Positions 48,190 through 57,272 of a DNA stretch of 64,000 nt are shown piece after piece. Within the stretch, counting starts at the first letter, position 1. The number at the start of each line of letters is the position of its first letter. This DNA comes from SUP05 sp964577715 (GTDB taxonomy: Bacteria; Pseudomonadota; Gammaproteobacteria; PS1; Pseudothioglobaceae), in assembly GCA_964577715.1 (NCBI GenBank), contig CAZOAA010000003.1, positions 17,925 to 81,924 on the forward strand. Reading direction: 5' to 3'. The notes under the pieces were generated by a model that saw only the letters and a list, made by a program, of their open reading frames with translations, made no database searches and was not told the origin of the DNA. The position numbers and the translations under genes are program-made.

Positions 48190-49041
48190 TCACTCTTTTA
48201 ATACATGCCATCTTTCAAATTCACCATCACTCAACTTATGTATTATTGGTTTTGATTTTTTTTCTTTAAAAAAGTTATTAATTGCAATCCTTGCACCTGG
48301 GAATTTTAACGAATAATACTCATCTAGAAAAGTGTATGCTCCTTTATTCAACCTATCCCACACAAAAGGTAAGGAAATTTTGTGACTTTCATACAAATCA
48401 CAGTCTATTAAAGCAGCGCAAAATTTTTGATCTATCAAACTACTAGAGGACATAGTATCCATAAAATTGCCGGGGACAATAATAATATTATCAAGTCCCA
48501 TATAATTTATTTTTTTTATTAAGACATCTAGTGAGGTACTGGAAAAATCAGATGAAGTGCTAATATTTGACGAATTAACATTACCATTAATAGAAACTTT
48601 TTTATACTCTAAATTTAATTTAATTTTTTCATAATGATCTAATGTTATATCTCCAGAATTAAATAAAGTCTCGAACATTTCCAACGAATCATTATCATGA
48701 TAAGACGGAAATCCAGAAAAACTATCAAAGCCCCATACTTTTTTATCAATACCAAGTTCTTTTAATGCCAATGCAGTGGCAATTAATGAGTTCCCCCTAT
48801 AAACGCCAACTTCACAAATATCTCCATCTATATCCTTACACTTCTCTTTAATAAATCTAAAATAAGGATCTAATTTTCCAGATTTTTTATAATTATAAAT
48901 ATCTAAAACATTAAACTCCCAATTGTCAGCCAAATTTGGTATCGAATGACACTCTATATTTTCAAAAACAATTTTCATACTAAGGTCAAGATCTCCAATA
49001 TTTCTATAACAGTAATATTTTAGCTGATTCATCAGATCCAT
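48190..49041 (-). CDS. TylF/MycF-like macrocin O-methyltransferase family protein
   Basis: 283 residues. The family is SAM-dependent sugar O-methyltransferases. The key stretch is DGDICEVGVYRGNSLIATAL followed by KKVWGFDSFSGFP, and the metal/base region shows ALIDCDLYESHKISLPFVWDRLNKGAYTFLDEYYSLKFPGA, typical of TylF. Its start overlaps the upstream gene's end by 38 bases; the Met three codons in is an alternative. Likely O-methylates a sugar of the glycan. Confidence 0.85.
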   Translation of the reverse strand: MDLMNQLKYYCYRNIGDLDLSMKIVFENIECHSIPNLADNWEFNVLDIYNYKKSGKLDPYFRFIKEKCKDIDGDICEVGVYRGNSLIATALALKELGIDKKVWGFDSFSGFPSYHDNDSLEMFETLFNSGDITLDHYEKIKLNLEYKKVSINGNVNSSNISTSSDFSSTSLDVLIKKINYMGLDNIIIVPGNFMDTMSSSSLIDQKFCAALIDCDLYESHKISLPFVWDRLNKGAYTFLDEYYSLKFPGARIAINNFFKEKKSKPIIHKLSDGEFERWHVLKE

Positions 49042-49993
49042 TCATACTTATATCTTGTACTTTTTTCAAGTGTTTTTTCTGACTTTTTTCATCAGTTAAA
49101 AATAATTCTGCTTTAGACCAAGCGTTACTTAATGTTTGTCTTTTTTCTCCAACTCCATAATAATAGACTCTTGATGCATTTAACTCCATTTCTTTGTTAT
49201 TATCCTCATAAAAAGGAAATATTCTAGCTCCGGACAAAAGAGAGTTTGTAATGGTTCCAACTCCTGGACGAATTATTGCTGCAATTATATTTTGATACAT
49301 TTCATATGTATATGTAGCTGGAGTCATCCAATCTGGATATTCATATGGCAATATACTTGGCTCAACCCAAACTCTATTGAATTTAGGTTTTTTTCTTGTA
49401 GACACAAATTCAATAAATTTTTTAGTTTGCTCATTAACCTCACCTCCTAGTCCGCATGATATTAAGACATCATTCTTACCTTTTGTATTAATAGACAGCG
49501 CTCTATTTGTAAATAACCCAACCTCAAAAAGATTAGTATGCAATTTTAACTCCTCAGAAGAAAAAAATTTACTTGATATCATTCTTGGCGTATGTTCGCG
49601 AAGAATCTCTATTGATTGAGCTTTTAAACTATATGGAATAAAATTTAAACTTTCATGCCAAAAAAAAGATCCAATCAGCCAAGAGTCTGGACGAATAAGC
49701 AATACTTCAATTAGATTGTCACTAATCACAATATCAAAACAATCCAAGCTTGGGATGAGTTTTACCCAATTTGCAGAAGTTCCATCTAGCCAATTTTTTA
49801 TTCTAGTATTTGTATCAAAGTTAACCAACTTTGGCGCTACAACATTCTCAGATTTTACTAACGCATGTACTGCTTGTACAGGCGCAAATAACACTGGATT
49901 AGACCCATTTTTTATCAAAGATTGGGATAATAATAATAATCGCTTTATATGGCCGTATCCATTAGAGCATGCAATTAAGGCTATTTTTTTCAA
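49004..49993 (-). CDS. GT-B glycosyltransferase-like protein
   Basis: 329 residues. The start KKIALIACSNGYGHIKRLLLLSQSL resembles the GT28/MurG-like or PseG-like opening (GxGH). The second half shows NDVLISCGLGGEVNEQTKKFIEF and AAIIRPGVGTITNSLLSGARIFPFYEDNNKEM, a typical nucleotide-sugar site of the GT28 C-terminal domain. Length is somewhat short for GT28. A transferase role is inferred; the sugar is unknown. It sits 10 bases after the CBS-dehydrogenase gene. Confidence 0.7.
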   Translation of the reverse strand: MKKIALIACSNGYGHIKRLLLLSQSLIKNGSNPVLFAPVQAVHALVKSENVVAPKLVNFDTNTRIKNWLDGTSANWVKLIPSLDCFDIVISDNLIEVLLIRPDSWLIGSFFWHESLNFIPYSLKAQSIEILREHTPRMISSKFFSSEELKLHTNLFEVGLFTNRALSINTKGKNDVLISCGLGGEVNEQTKKFIEFVSTRKKPKFNRVWVEPSILPYEYPDWMTPATYTYEMYQNIIAAIIRPGVGTITNSLLSGARIFPFYEDNNKEMELNASRVYYYGVGEKRQTLSNAWSKAELFLTDEKSQKKHLKKVQDISMNGSDESAKILLL

Positions 49994-50003
49994 AGCAAAT
50001 ATA

Positions 50004-51728
50004 TTAAGACGTCATATAACCCATAGTTGCATATACCATGCCTGGTATTTTCTCAATTTCTTTTTTATCTATCTGATTCCAACCATCAAATATAAGCTTC
50101 TTACTATTAGTACGTGTGTAAATTTCAGAACATGCATTATCAGGATGATTATTTAATATTAGAACAATATCAGAAACATCAATACTACTTTCTAGATCTT
50201 TCAATACATCAAACCCTAATTTTCTAATATTATTGGAATTTATAGCGGCATCCCATCCAAAAACCCTATCTACACAACCACTTAAATCATTTAATATTTC
50301 AATAGCAACAGAGCCACGAATATCGGTTGTTTCAGGAACACCTTTAAATGCAACACCCATAATTAATACATTAAGACTAGATATCGGTACCTGTAAACTT
50401 TTGGCGTACCTTTTAACTACTTGAACAGGATACATTGCTGCCACTTCATTAATTTTTCTACTAGATATACCCAGGACTGCTTCAGGCCTTGGTCCATCTG
50501 AAGTACAGCTAAATAATATAGGATCTTTTGTTAAACAATAGCCGCCAACTCCTGGGCTAGGTAATGGTATTTTATTTCTAGTGTAACCCTCATTTGCGGC
50601 CTTAACAAGATCAAAAGAATTTATATTGTATTTATCTGCTAGCAATGCAAGTTCATTTGCAAAAGAAAACGATAAATCTCTAAATGTATTGTTGGCAAGC
50701 TTTACTAATTCTGCAGATTCTAATGAATCAACCCTGATAACTGAATGTGTTAATGTAGACCAAAACTCAGACGACTTTACAAGGCATTGTGAAGTGTAAC
50801 CGCCCACAACTTGTGGTAATGTCTTTAACTCATGCATCGCATTTCCTTCAATAGTCCTCTCAGGGGCAAATGAAATGAAAAAATCTCTACCTGCTATTAA
50901 ATTTGTTTTACGTTCAATATAAGGTATGACAATCTCCCTGGTTACCCCCACTGGCACTGTGGAGCGCAGCATAATATGCTGACCTGGTTTTAATACTTTA
51001 GTTATTACATCAAGAACATTAGTTAAGGCAGATATATCTGGTTTAGACTCTCTATTTAACGGTGTTCCAACAGCAATAATGTATACTTGGTTGGCTGATG
51101 AATTAAGCTTATCGCTAAAACTAATATTTTTTCTTTTAGAATTTGCAACAAGCATATCTGTTAATCCAGGTTCATAAACATGTGAAATACCATTATTTAA
51201 AGAATTTACAATTTTTTTATCTGTATCTATACCTGTGACTTGATGTCCACGATTTGCCAAAGAGACAGCCAGAGTAATTCCCACATAACCCATGCCAAAT
51301 ACTGCAACTCTATTAACAAGTCCAATATTATTTTGCAGTATGTCTAAATAATTAACAATATTGATCAATTTTCCTGAACTATTAACAATAAGCACATGCT
51401 GAATCCACTCTGAATGATGTCTTTTATTTAATTGAACCTTTCTGACAACTTCAGATGAAACCTGCTCTTTTGGTACTTCATCTAAAATAGTAACTGGATT
51501 TTTTGTCATTATTTCTGATATTTTGCTAGAGAATGGGATACCGCTTATATACGCTCTCCTAATATCTCCATTAGTTACAATACCTTTTAAAATTGCATTT
51601 TCATTGAGAATAACAGCAATACCAGAGTTTTTAACCAATCTAGACTTCTCTTCAATTTTTCTAATTACGGAATCTATACTCTCATCCTGAGTCGCAATTA
51701 CAGACAAAGATTTAATAAAATTATTCAC
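50004..51728 (-). CDS. Nucleotide-sugar dehydrogenase with an N-terminal CBS pair
   Basis: 574 residues. About 1-130 are two CBS motifs (AVILNENAILKGIVTNGDIRRAY and HVLIVNSSGKLINIVNYLDIL), which usually bind adenine nucleotides and regulate. From 140 the protein is a UDP-glucose/UDP-ManNAc dehydrogenase: VAVFGMGYVGITLA (145-150 GMGYVG), IIAVGTPLN, FAPERTIEGNA and the catalytic Cys in GVGGYCLTKDP (near 398), ending with the third UDP-binding domain (MGVAFKGVPETTDIRGS). It oxidises C6 of a UDP-sugar to a uronic acid. The CBS fusion is unusual. It overlaps the NeuB gene end by 4 bases. Confidence 0.9.
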   Translation of the reverse strand: MNNFIKSLSVIATQDESIDSVIRKIEEKSRLVKNSGIAVILNENAILKGIVTNGDIRRAYISGIPFSSKISEIMTKNPVTILDEVPKEQVSSEVVRKVQLNKRHHSEWIQHVLIVNSSGKLINIVNYLDILQNNIGLVNRVAVFGMGYVGITLAVSLANRGHQVTGIDTDKKIVNSLNNGISHVYEPGLTDMLVANSKRKNISFSDKLNSSANQVYIIAVGTPLNRESKPDISALTNVLDVITKVLKPGQHIMLRSTVPVGVTREIVIPYIERKTNLIAGRDFFISFAPERTIEGNAMHELKTLPQVVGGYTSQCLVKSSEFWSTLTHSVIRVDSLESAELVKLANNTFRDLSFSFANELALLADKYNINSFDLVKAANEGYTRNKIPLPSPGVGGYCLTKDPILFSCTSDGPRPEAVLGISSRKINEVAAMYPVQVVKRYAKSLQVPISSLNVLIMGVAFKGVPETTDIRGSVAIEILNDLSGCVDRVFGWDAAINSNNIRKLGFDVLKDLESSIDVSDIVLILNNHPDNACSEIYTRTNSKKLIFDGWNQIDKKEIEKIPGMVYATMGYMTS

Positions 51729-52693
51729 GATAACGGAATATCCTCCCAGTTATAAATCATTCTATTTCCATGTATAGTTTCTCTTCTTGGACTGGCAAAT
51801 CTACCTCTATAATAATCCCTATTCAACAACTCTTCATCAGTCAATACTCTATTTTTCTCTCCAATTACAATCCTCCACCCCGGATGATCGACATCCATAT
51901 TTAGTAATTGTTCATTATTACTCAATTTTGAAAAATTTGACAACTCTTGTAACTGCTCTTTATTAATAGAAACTGGGCCATCACGTGTTTCATCTTCTGA
52001 CAATAAAGTAAAATGCCTTTCAATAATATCAGCCCCCAATGCAAGCGCAGCCTTAGATGCTATAATTCCAGTGGCAGACACTAAAGAATGATCAGAGTAG
52101 CCAACGCTAGGTGCTAGCGTGCGCAACCATTTCATTCTTTCCATATGCATATCCTTCATTTGTGTAGGATATAAAGTCACACAATGCAGCATTGAAAAAT
52201 TTCTTCCACTGAGAATTTTAGCTGCATACTCAACTTCATCATCAAATGTAGCTCCAGTTGAAACTACAATCTCATCAAACTTATTGGCTAAATCTCTAAT
52301 TAGAGGAAATGATGCGCAATCATAGCTTGCAACTTTAATAGATTTAAAGCCTAATTCTTTCAATTGGTTAACATGGTGTCTAGTAAAACAAGTTGTCATT
52401 GGAATTAAACTATTCTCCTTACATATTTCAATAAATTTTTCAGTTTCTGCGTATGATATCTCCAAGGCTTTAAGTCGATTATATTCATCTTTATATGGAC
52501 GCTTAATAGATTTTACTAGTCCATTTTGCACTAGTCCATTTTCAAACTGAGGCCTGTAAGTAATAGTATTTGCAAAAATAGTCTGCATTTTTCCATGAGT
52601 TGCACCAGCTTCTGCCGCCACACCTATCATTTTTTTTAATAATTCAAAATCACCGTTGTGGTTCTGACAAAACTCAGCGATTAATTTAGGCAT
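51725..52693 (-). CDS. neuB: NeuB-family sialic/nonulosonic acid synthase (first copy)
   Basis: Condenses PEP with an N-acetylated hexose to make a nine-carbon ketosugar acid. From MPKLIAEFCQNHNGDF the family segments are KMQTIFANT, STGATFDDEVEYA, LHCVTLYPT, VGYSDHSL and ADIIERHFTL. A longer upstream start at 52735 exists, but the ATG at 52693 has a strong AAGGAG site at the end of the preceding gene, and its protein begins exactly where the family does. About 322 residues, with only a short tail where other NeuB proteins have an antifreeze-like domain. A second NeuB lies at 57.3 kb. Confidence 0.88.
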   Translation of the reverse strand: MPKLIAEFCQNHNGDFELLKKMIGVAAEAGATHGKMQTIFANTITYRPQFENGLVQNGLVKSIKRPYKDEYNRLKALEISYAETEKFIEICKENSLIPMTTCFTRHHVNQLKELGFKSIKVASYDCASFPLIRDLANKFDEIVVSTGATFDDEVEYAAKILSGRNFSMLHCVTLYPTQMKDMHMERMKWLRTLAPSVGYSDHSLVSATGIIASKAALALGADIIERHFTLLSEDETRDGPVSINKEQLQELSNFSKLSNNEQLLNMDVDHPGWRIVIGEKNRVLTDEELLNRDYYRGRFASPRRETIHGNRMIYNWEDIPLS

Positions 52694-52694
52694 T

Positions 52695-53489
52695 TTATCT
52701 ACTCCTTTCAATAATATATAAAGCAGAACTGCCATTAATTGATTTTAATGACTCACCTTCATGATTTACAACATTTGTCAACCAATCTATTAATTTTGAA
52801 ACTCGTTCTACAGGTAAATTTGCATCCTTTAGTGCATTTTTTAACCTTTTCTCCATATCAGATAACATCAGCTTTCCATTTGCCCTGTCATAATCAAAAT
52901 AAGTTGTTTTGCTTAACTCAAAACCAGTTCCAACCAGCCATTCTCTAATATCAAATGGTGATATAAAATGTTTATCGGTAAGTGACATCGGGACATCCAG
53001 TGTTAACGCCAAAGTCATCCATGCAACCCCTCTTATATTGATAAAATACGGGCACGTTAGAATAACCTTTCCATTTTTATCTACCATTTTAAGCATTTTA
53101 TACAATGCCATCTTTGGATCATCCATATGTTCTAGTGTTCCAAGAGACATAACCACATCGAACAAGCTTGAAGTTGATGATGCGCTTTCAAGCGAACCTA
53201 CTTTAAATTTAAGGTTTTCCTTATTATATCTATCATTTGCAATTTTAATAGCATTATCGCTATAATCTACACCGAGCACTAAACTTGCCCCCAGTCTTGC
53301 AATACCTGCAGCAGTTTCACCAGTACCACATCCAATATCAATTACTTTTTTATTAGACCAATCAGCAGATTTCCACACAACTTCATCTGTTTCACTAATA
53401 TCTTTTCCATTTACAAACCTTGAAAAAAAATCCTCTTTCCCTTGTTTGTACACATTCTCATACTTTTCTTTTAATTTTTTATTATTCAT
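52695..53489 (-). CDS. Class I SAM-dependent methyltransferase
   Basis: 264 residues. VIDIGCGTGETAAGIARLGA with GVDYSDNAIKIA is the SAM site, followed by VVMSLGTLEHMDDPKMALYKMLKMVDKNGKVILTCPY. This is the Methyltransf_11 or UbiE/UbiG-like pattern. Its end carries the ribosome binding site of the following neuB gene. It overlaps the dehydrogenase gene upstream by 8 bases. The target is not known; a sugar hydroxyl or amino group is likely from context. Confidence 0.85.
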   Translation of the reverse strand: MNNKKLKEKYENVYKQGKEDFFSRFVNGKDISETDEVVWKSADWSNKKVIDIGCGTGETAAGIARLGASLVLGVDYSDNAIKIANDRYNKENLKFKVGSLESASSTSSLFDVVMSLGTLEHMDDPKMALYKMLKMVDKNGKVILTCPYFINIRGVAWMTLALTLDVPMSLTDKHFISPFDIREWLVGTGFELSKTTYFDYDRANGKLMLSDMEKRLKNALKDANLPVERVSKLIDWLTNVVNHEGESLKSINGSSALYIIERSR

Positions 53490-54438
53490 AATTATTTGCT
53501 ATACTTTTATAGTAATTTTCCAATATAAATAAATCAGTCTTTTCTACTGATTCAAAAGTTGCACCCCCAATATGCGGTGTAATTAATAAATTATCATGTT
53601 TGCATGCATACTCAACCAAAGGATGGGTTGCGCCTTTCATCAAGTGCTCATTCTCCACTACGTCCAAAGCTGCAGATGATATATGTTTACTATTTAGGCC
53701 GTTTAATAACGCATTTGTTTCAATAATTGCACCTCTAGAGGTATTAATGATAACCACACCCATCTTCATTTGACTTACTTCATTATGACTTATTAAGTGT
53801 CTAGTTTCATCCAATAAAGGTACATGCAAACTAACAATATCTGCACTCCTAAGCAAGTCAGATTGGCTATTTTTAACCTCTACACCTGAAGGAAATCTAG
53901 AGACATAAGGGTCATACGTAATAACCTTCATTCCTAATGAAACCGCTGTTCTGGATACTTTAGAGCCAAGCCTACCACAGCCAATAACTCCCAGTGTCTT
54001 GCCAGCCACTTCATTGCCACGAAATGGTCCAGTATCCCATACTCCACTCTTAACTGCAGAAAAGCTTTGTGGAATTTTACGCATAACTGAAAGCATTAGA
54101 CCAATTGACAATTCAGCAGTACTACTTACACCTTTTAAAAAGCGTTTTTTTCCACGTAAATGAAAAACCTTTATGTCATTTAACTTTGCTGATTTCATAT
54201 CTATATGGTCCAAGCCTGTTGTGGGTGATATTACAGCTTTAACACTTGACTCTTTTCCGAAAATATTTGCCCCTACTTTAGTATTGAACCGCACTAAAAC
54301 AACATCAAATTGCGTCGCGTTTTTTTCAAATTCTTTTTGCGACATTGTTTTTGCAGTAAGGCGTGAAAAACTTCTTGCATAATCAAGGCCTTTTTTACTA
54401 AAACTATTGGGCTCTGGACAAAGAACCTTTATTTTCAT
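53482..54438 (-). CDS. D-isomer-specific 2-hydroxyacid dehydrogenase
   Basis: 318 residues of the SerA/phosphoglycerate dehydrogenase family. The NAD site is GKTLGVIGCGRLGSKV, the catalytic Arg is in INTSRGAIIET, Glu follows in the VVENEHL segment, and the His is in LITPHIGGATFE. It overlaps neuA by 4 bases. In a locus with ComA and ComB, one possible substrate is sulfolactate/sulfopyruvate, since the sulfolactate dehydrogenase SlcC belongs to this family; a role on another hydroxy acid or sugar acid is equally possible (inference). Confidence 0.85.
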   Translation of the reverse strand: MKIKVLCPEPNSFSKKGLDYARSFSRLTAKTMSQKEFEKNATQFDVVLVRFNTKVGANIFGKESSVKAVISPTTGLDHIDMKSAKLNDIKVFHLRGKKRFLKGVSSTAELSIGLMLSVMRKIPQSFSAVKSGVWDTGPFRGNEVAGKTLGVIGCGRLGSKVSRTAVSLGMKVITYDPYVSRFPSGVEVKNSQSDLLRSADIVSLHVPLLDETRHLISHNEVSQMKMGVVIINTSRGAIIETNALLNGLNSKHISSAALDVVENEHLMKGATHPLVEYACKHDNLLITPHIGGATFESVEKTDLFILENYYKSIANNYE

Positions 54439-55142
54439 AATTTCTCTTTTAATAGCAATTCAGCAATTTTTAAATCAATAGGCGTATCAATATTTGTAGA
54501 TTCATAATCATTCATTATATAGCCAAGACACTTATCACCTATCAGTTGGTGGTGATGCATAAACACATCTCTCTTTATTAAATAAATTGCACCATTACGA
54601 ATGTAAACATCTGGTAAAGATTGTCTAGGGCGCATATCCCAAAACCCTTGATCTATATAATTTATCAATTGGTTACCTATTAAGCGCTTCATCCTAAAAG
54701 GATGATTTCCACCAACAGAAACTATAGATACCACTGAATCACAGTCCTGTAATGTAAAGAGATCCAATGATTCATCAATGTGTTTTGATGTCCGCAGAGG
54801 GCTAGTGGGCTGCAACATTAAAATAGCATCATACTTAAAGCCTTTAATATTTTCCATAAAATTAACTGCATGCTCTATTACTGGCGATGATTTCGCCTTG
54901 TCTGATGCTAAATATTCAGGCCTAATAAAAGGCACTTGAGCACCCAGATCTCTTGATATTTCAGCTATTTCAGCATCATCTGTACTAACAACAATATCAG
55001 TCAAATAATTAGACTTTAGTGCTGCATCAATTGTGTAGCTAATTAATGGAGAACCGTCAATATCTACAATATTTTTTCTTGGTATGCCTTTTGACCCGCC
55101 CCTTGCAGGAACTACAGCTAAAATCTTTATATCTTTCAACAT
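54435..55142 (-). CDS. neuA: Acylneuraminate cytidylyltransferase
   Basis: Activates a nonulosonic acid with CTP. 235 residues with the signature AVVPARGGSKGIPRKNI, VVSTDDAEIAEISRDLGAQVPFIRP, MLQPTSPLRTSKHIDE and RNGAIYLIKRDVF. This fits the NeuA/LegF side better than the KdsB-like gene at 31.7 kb. It lies between the dehydrogenase and the unknown GT-B-like gene. Which of the two NeuB products it activates cannot be read. Confidence 0.92.
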   Translation of the reverse strand: MLKDIKILAVVPARGGSKGIPRKNIVDIDGSPLISYTIDAALKSNYLTDIVVSTDDAEIAEISRDLGAQVPFIRPEYLASDKAKSSPVIEHAVNFMENIKGFKYDAILMLQPTSPLRTSKHIDESLDLFTLQDCDSVVSIVSVGGNHPFRMKRLIGNQLINYIDQGFWDMRPRQSLPDVYIRNGAIYLIKRDVFMHHHQLIGDKCLGYIMNDYESTNIDTPIDLKIAELLLKEKL

Positions 55143-55172
55143 TATTTTAATAATAATTCCGCTTAATTAATA

Positions 55173-56555
55173 CTATAATTTTCCGGCATAATAACTATGC
55201 ACAAATTTTATTATATAGTTATAGTAAAAATTAAACACATCCTTCCTGTCATTATTGTTATAAACAATATCATTCATTAGATTATTAACGCTTTCACAAC
55301 TATAGCTTTTATAGTTTTTATCTATAACTAGCTTGCTAATAATATTATCCAACTCACTTAAATTACACACACTAAAACATGAGCTATAAGATTGAAATAT
55401 TGAATTATTTTCAGACTGATACGATAAATGTAAAAGTGCTTTATTGTCAATTAATGCTTGTATTTCAATGCTAGAACCAGATGACATAACAACATCTGAC
55501 CAATTTATCAGTGAAACTGATTGAACATTAAATTCCATTTTAATGCCATTCTTATCACAGAATAAATTAATATAATCATCAATACGATACTGTCTTGTGA
55601 ACGGCTTTACCACCAAATCAACATCATCTCGATTTGCGATAAAACTCAACATATCTAATACCTCTTTCTCTTTTATATTAAACCTTTTTGGTGTTACAAA
55701 ATATAATAGTTTTAATTTTCCTTTGGAATTTCTTTTGTATATTTCCTTGATAACTTCTCGCTTATATATTGCATTCCACTCATATGTAAATCTTAAGGAA
55801 GCAATTTCGACAGATAATTCAGGTTTATAGCCCGCAGCAGTTTGAGTTATAGGGTGGTTTATATGCTTTCCTGGTAATATATATAAATCTGCATTTAATT
55901 GATCTTTCTTGTTACTCCAGAGGTAAGCATTAAACCACAACCGTCTAATAAAATCCTTATAATTTTTTAAAGCAATTGTCTCCCACCTCTTAAAAAGTTT
56001 AGTCTTTTTACTATAATCTTCATTTATGAATGAATGAAGACCATGGTGTATTATTATTCTAGGAATATTCCTTAACTTAAGATTTTTATGAATAATTCTA
56101 TTTGGGTTAATACTGTTTGAACCAGTATCAAAAATACCGAACAATATATTATTAGCATAACGATTAATAGTTTTATTCGATACAGCCTCTACTAATCTAT
56201 AAGCCAACTTTAGTACAAGTACTGCCATTATCAGATATACATTATGGAATATATTTGTACTGTTCCTTATTTTGCTTAAATATGCCTCAATATTTTCAAT
56301 AATTCTATAAATAAAACGAGTAGACTTTATAGACTTTATCTCCCCTATAAAGTCTATTGGAGCTATATTGTGTTTACTTGATAAATACAATATATTAGGA
56401 TTAAGTGAAAAATTTTCATAATCTTTATTAATTAAAAACAGTACTATATTATATTTACCTGTCTTTGCGATAAAATCAATTATTGGCGTTAAATGATCTG
56501 CATCATTATGCTCTCTAAAGCAAACAACAATGTCATTTAACTTAATATTTTTCAT
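55173..56555 (-). CDS. Unrecognised GT-B-like glycan protein
   Basis: 460 residues. I do not recognise a named family. The N-terminal half contains HHGLHSFINEDY, a pattern seen in polysaccharide transferases and CMP-sialic-acid handling proteins. The C-terminal half has LLYFVTPKRFN, DDVDLVVKPFTRQYR and INWSDVVMSSGSSIEIQALIDNKALLHLSY, a GT-B-like donor site. A transferase for the nonulosonic acid encoded around it is a plausible role, given its position beside neuA (inference). Confidence 0.5.
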   Translation of the reverse strand: MKNIKLNDIVVCFREHNDADHLTPIIDFIAKTGKYNIVLFLINKDYENFSLNPNILYLSSKHNIAPIDFIGEIKSIKSTRFIYRIIENIEAYLSKIRNSTNIFHNVYLIMAVLVLKLAYRLVEAVSNKTINRYANNILFGIFDTGSNSINPNRIIHKNLKLRNIPRIIIHHGLHSFINEDYSKKTKLFKRWETIALKNYKDFIRRLWFNAYLWSNKKDQLNADLYILPGKHINHPITQTAAGYKPELSVEIASLRFTYEWNAIYKREVIKEIYKRNSKGKLKLLYFVTPKRFNIKEKEVLDMLSFIANRDDVDLVVKPFTRQYRIDDYINLFCDKNGIKMEFNVQSVSLINWSDVVMSSGSSIEIQALIDNKALLHLSYQSENNSIFQSYSSCFSVCNLSELDNIISKLVIDKNYKSYSCESVNNLMNDIVYNNNDRKDVFNFYYNYIIKFVHSYYAGKL

Positions 56556-56597
56556 TTTGACACATAATTCTTTATTGTAAATTCAAAAAAAATACCG

Positions 56598-57272
56598 CTA
56601 AATCTTTACCTGTCGTAAAACAGAAAATGCCTCTACTGCTTTTAATCCAACTTGAGCTCCTCTCAGTCTAATTAGCGCTTTAATATTATATATAGACCTT
56701 GGATGCGGGAATTCTCTTAATTCTTGAGAATAAAACTGCAATGCCTCTAGTTTTTTATCTAAATAATCACTAATATTTATAAAATATTTAGGAATAAAAA
56801 CTTTTTCCTGTCCATATCCTCCCCACTCTGTGCTTGACGGAATCTCAAACCCGTAGATAGAATGCACACATTGCCCTAGAACAGGTCTACAGGCTGTCAT
56901 AACTGCACGAGCAGCTATTATATGATCAATATTGAGATCGCCATCATGGTGCGTATAAACAGTACTTGGCTTTAAATTTTCAATATTTATTTCTATTTGA
57001 GAAACAATTTTAAGCAATGGCACAGTATCAAGTTGATTATCGGGGAAGTCTAGCATTTTTATACTCTTCACACCTAAAAACTCTGCGGCTTTAATAGCTG
57101 ATTTTTTTCGTTCATATAATTCTGTATTCTCACCACGAGAGGTTACGCCATCTGCTAGTATAACTATATGCACTTCATCACCTTCAGCAACATGTTTGGC
57201 AATTGTGCCACCACATCCAAGTAATTCATCATCTGGGTGTGCAGCCACAATAAGTACGCAATTATTACTCAC
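56598..57272 (-). CDS. PIG-L/LmbE-family deacetylase
   Basis: 224 residues. Zinc motif AAHPDDELLGCGGT (H12, D14, D15) and the second part YTHHDGDLNIDHIIAARA. The family removes N-acyl groups from GlcNAc-type sugars. It overlaps the second neuB by 4 bases. Within the locus it would generate a free amino group on a sugar, which the ATP-grasp ligase could then acylate (inference). Confidence 0.9.
   Translation of the reverse strand: MSNNCVLIVAAHPDDELLGCGGTIAKHVAEGDEVHIVILADGVTSRGENTELYERKKSAIKAAEFLGVKSIKMLDFPDNQLDTVPLLKIVSQIEINIENLKPSTVYTHHDGDLNIDHIIAARAVMTACRPVLGQCVHSIYGFEIPSSTEWGGYGQEKVFIPKYFINISDYLDKKLEALQFYSQELREFPHPRSIYNIKALIRLRGAQVGLKAVEAFSVLRQVKI

Noticed and set aside
52694..52735. Longer start of the first neuB gene
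   Set aside because: A strong AAGGAG site and the family N terminus support the start at 52693; the extra residues overlap the preceding gene.
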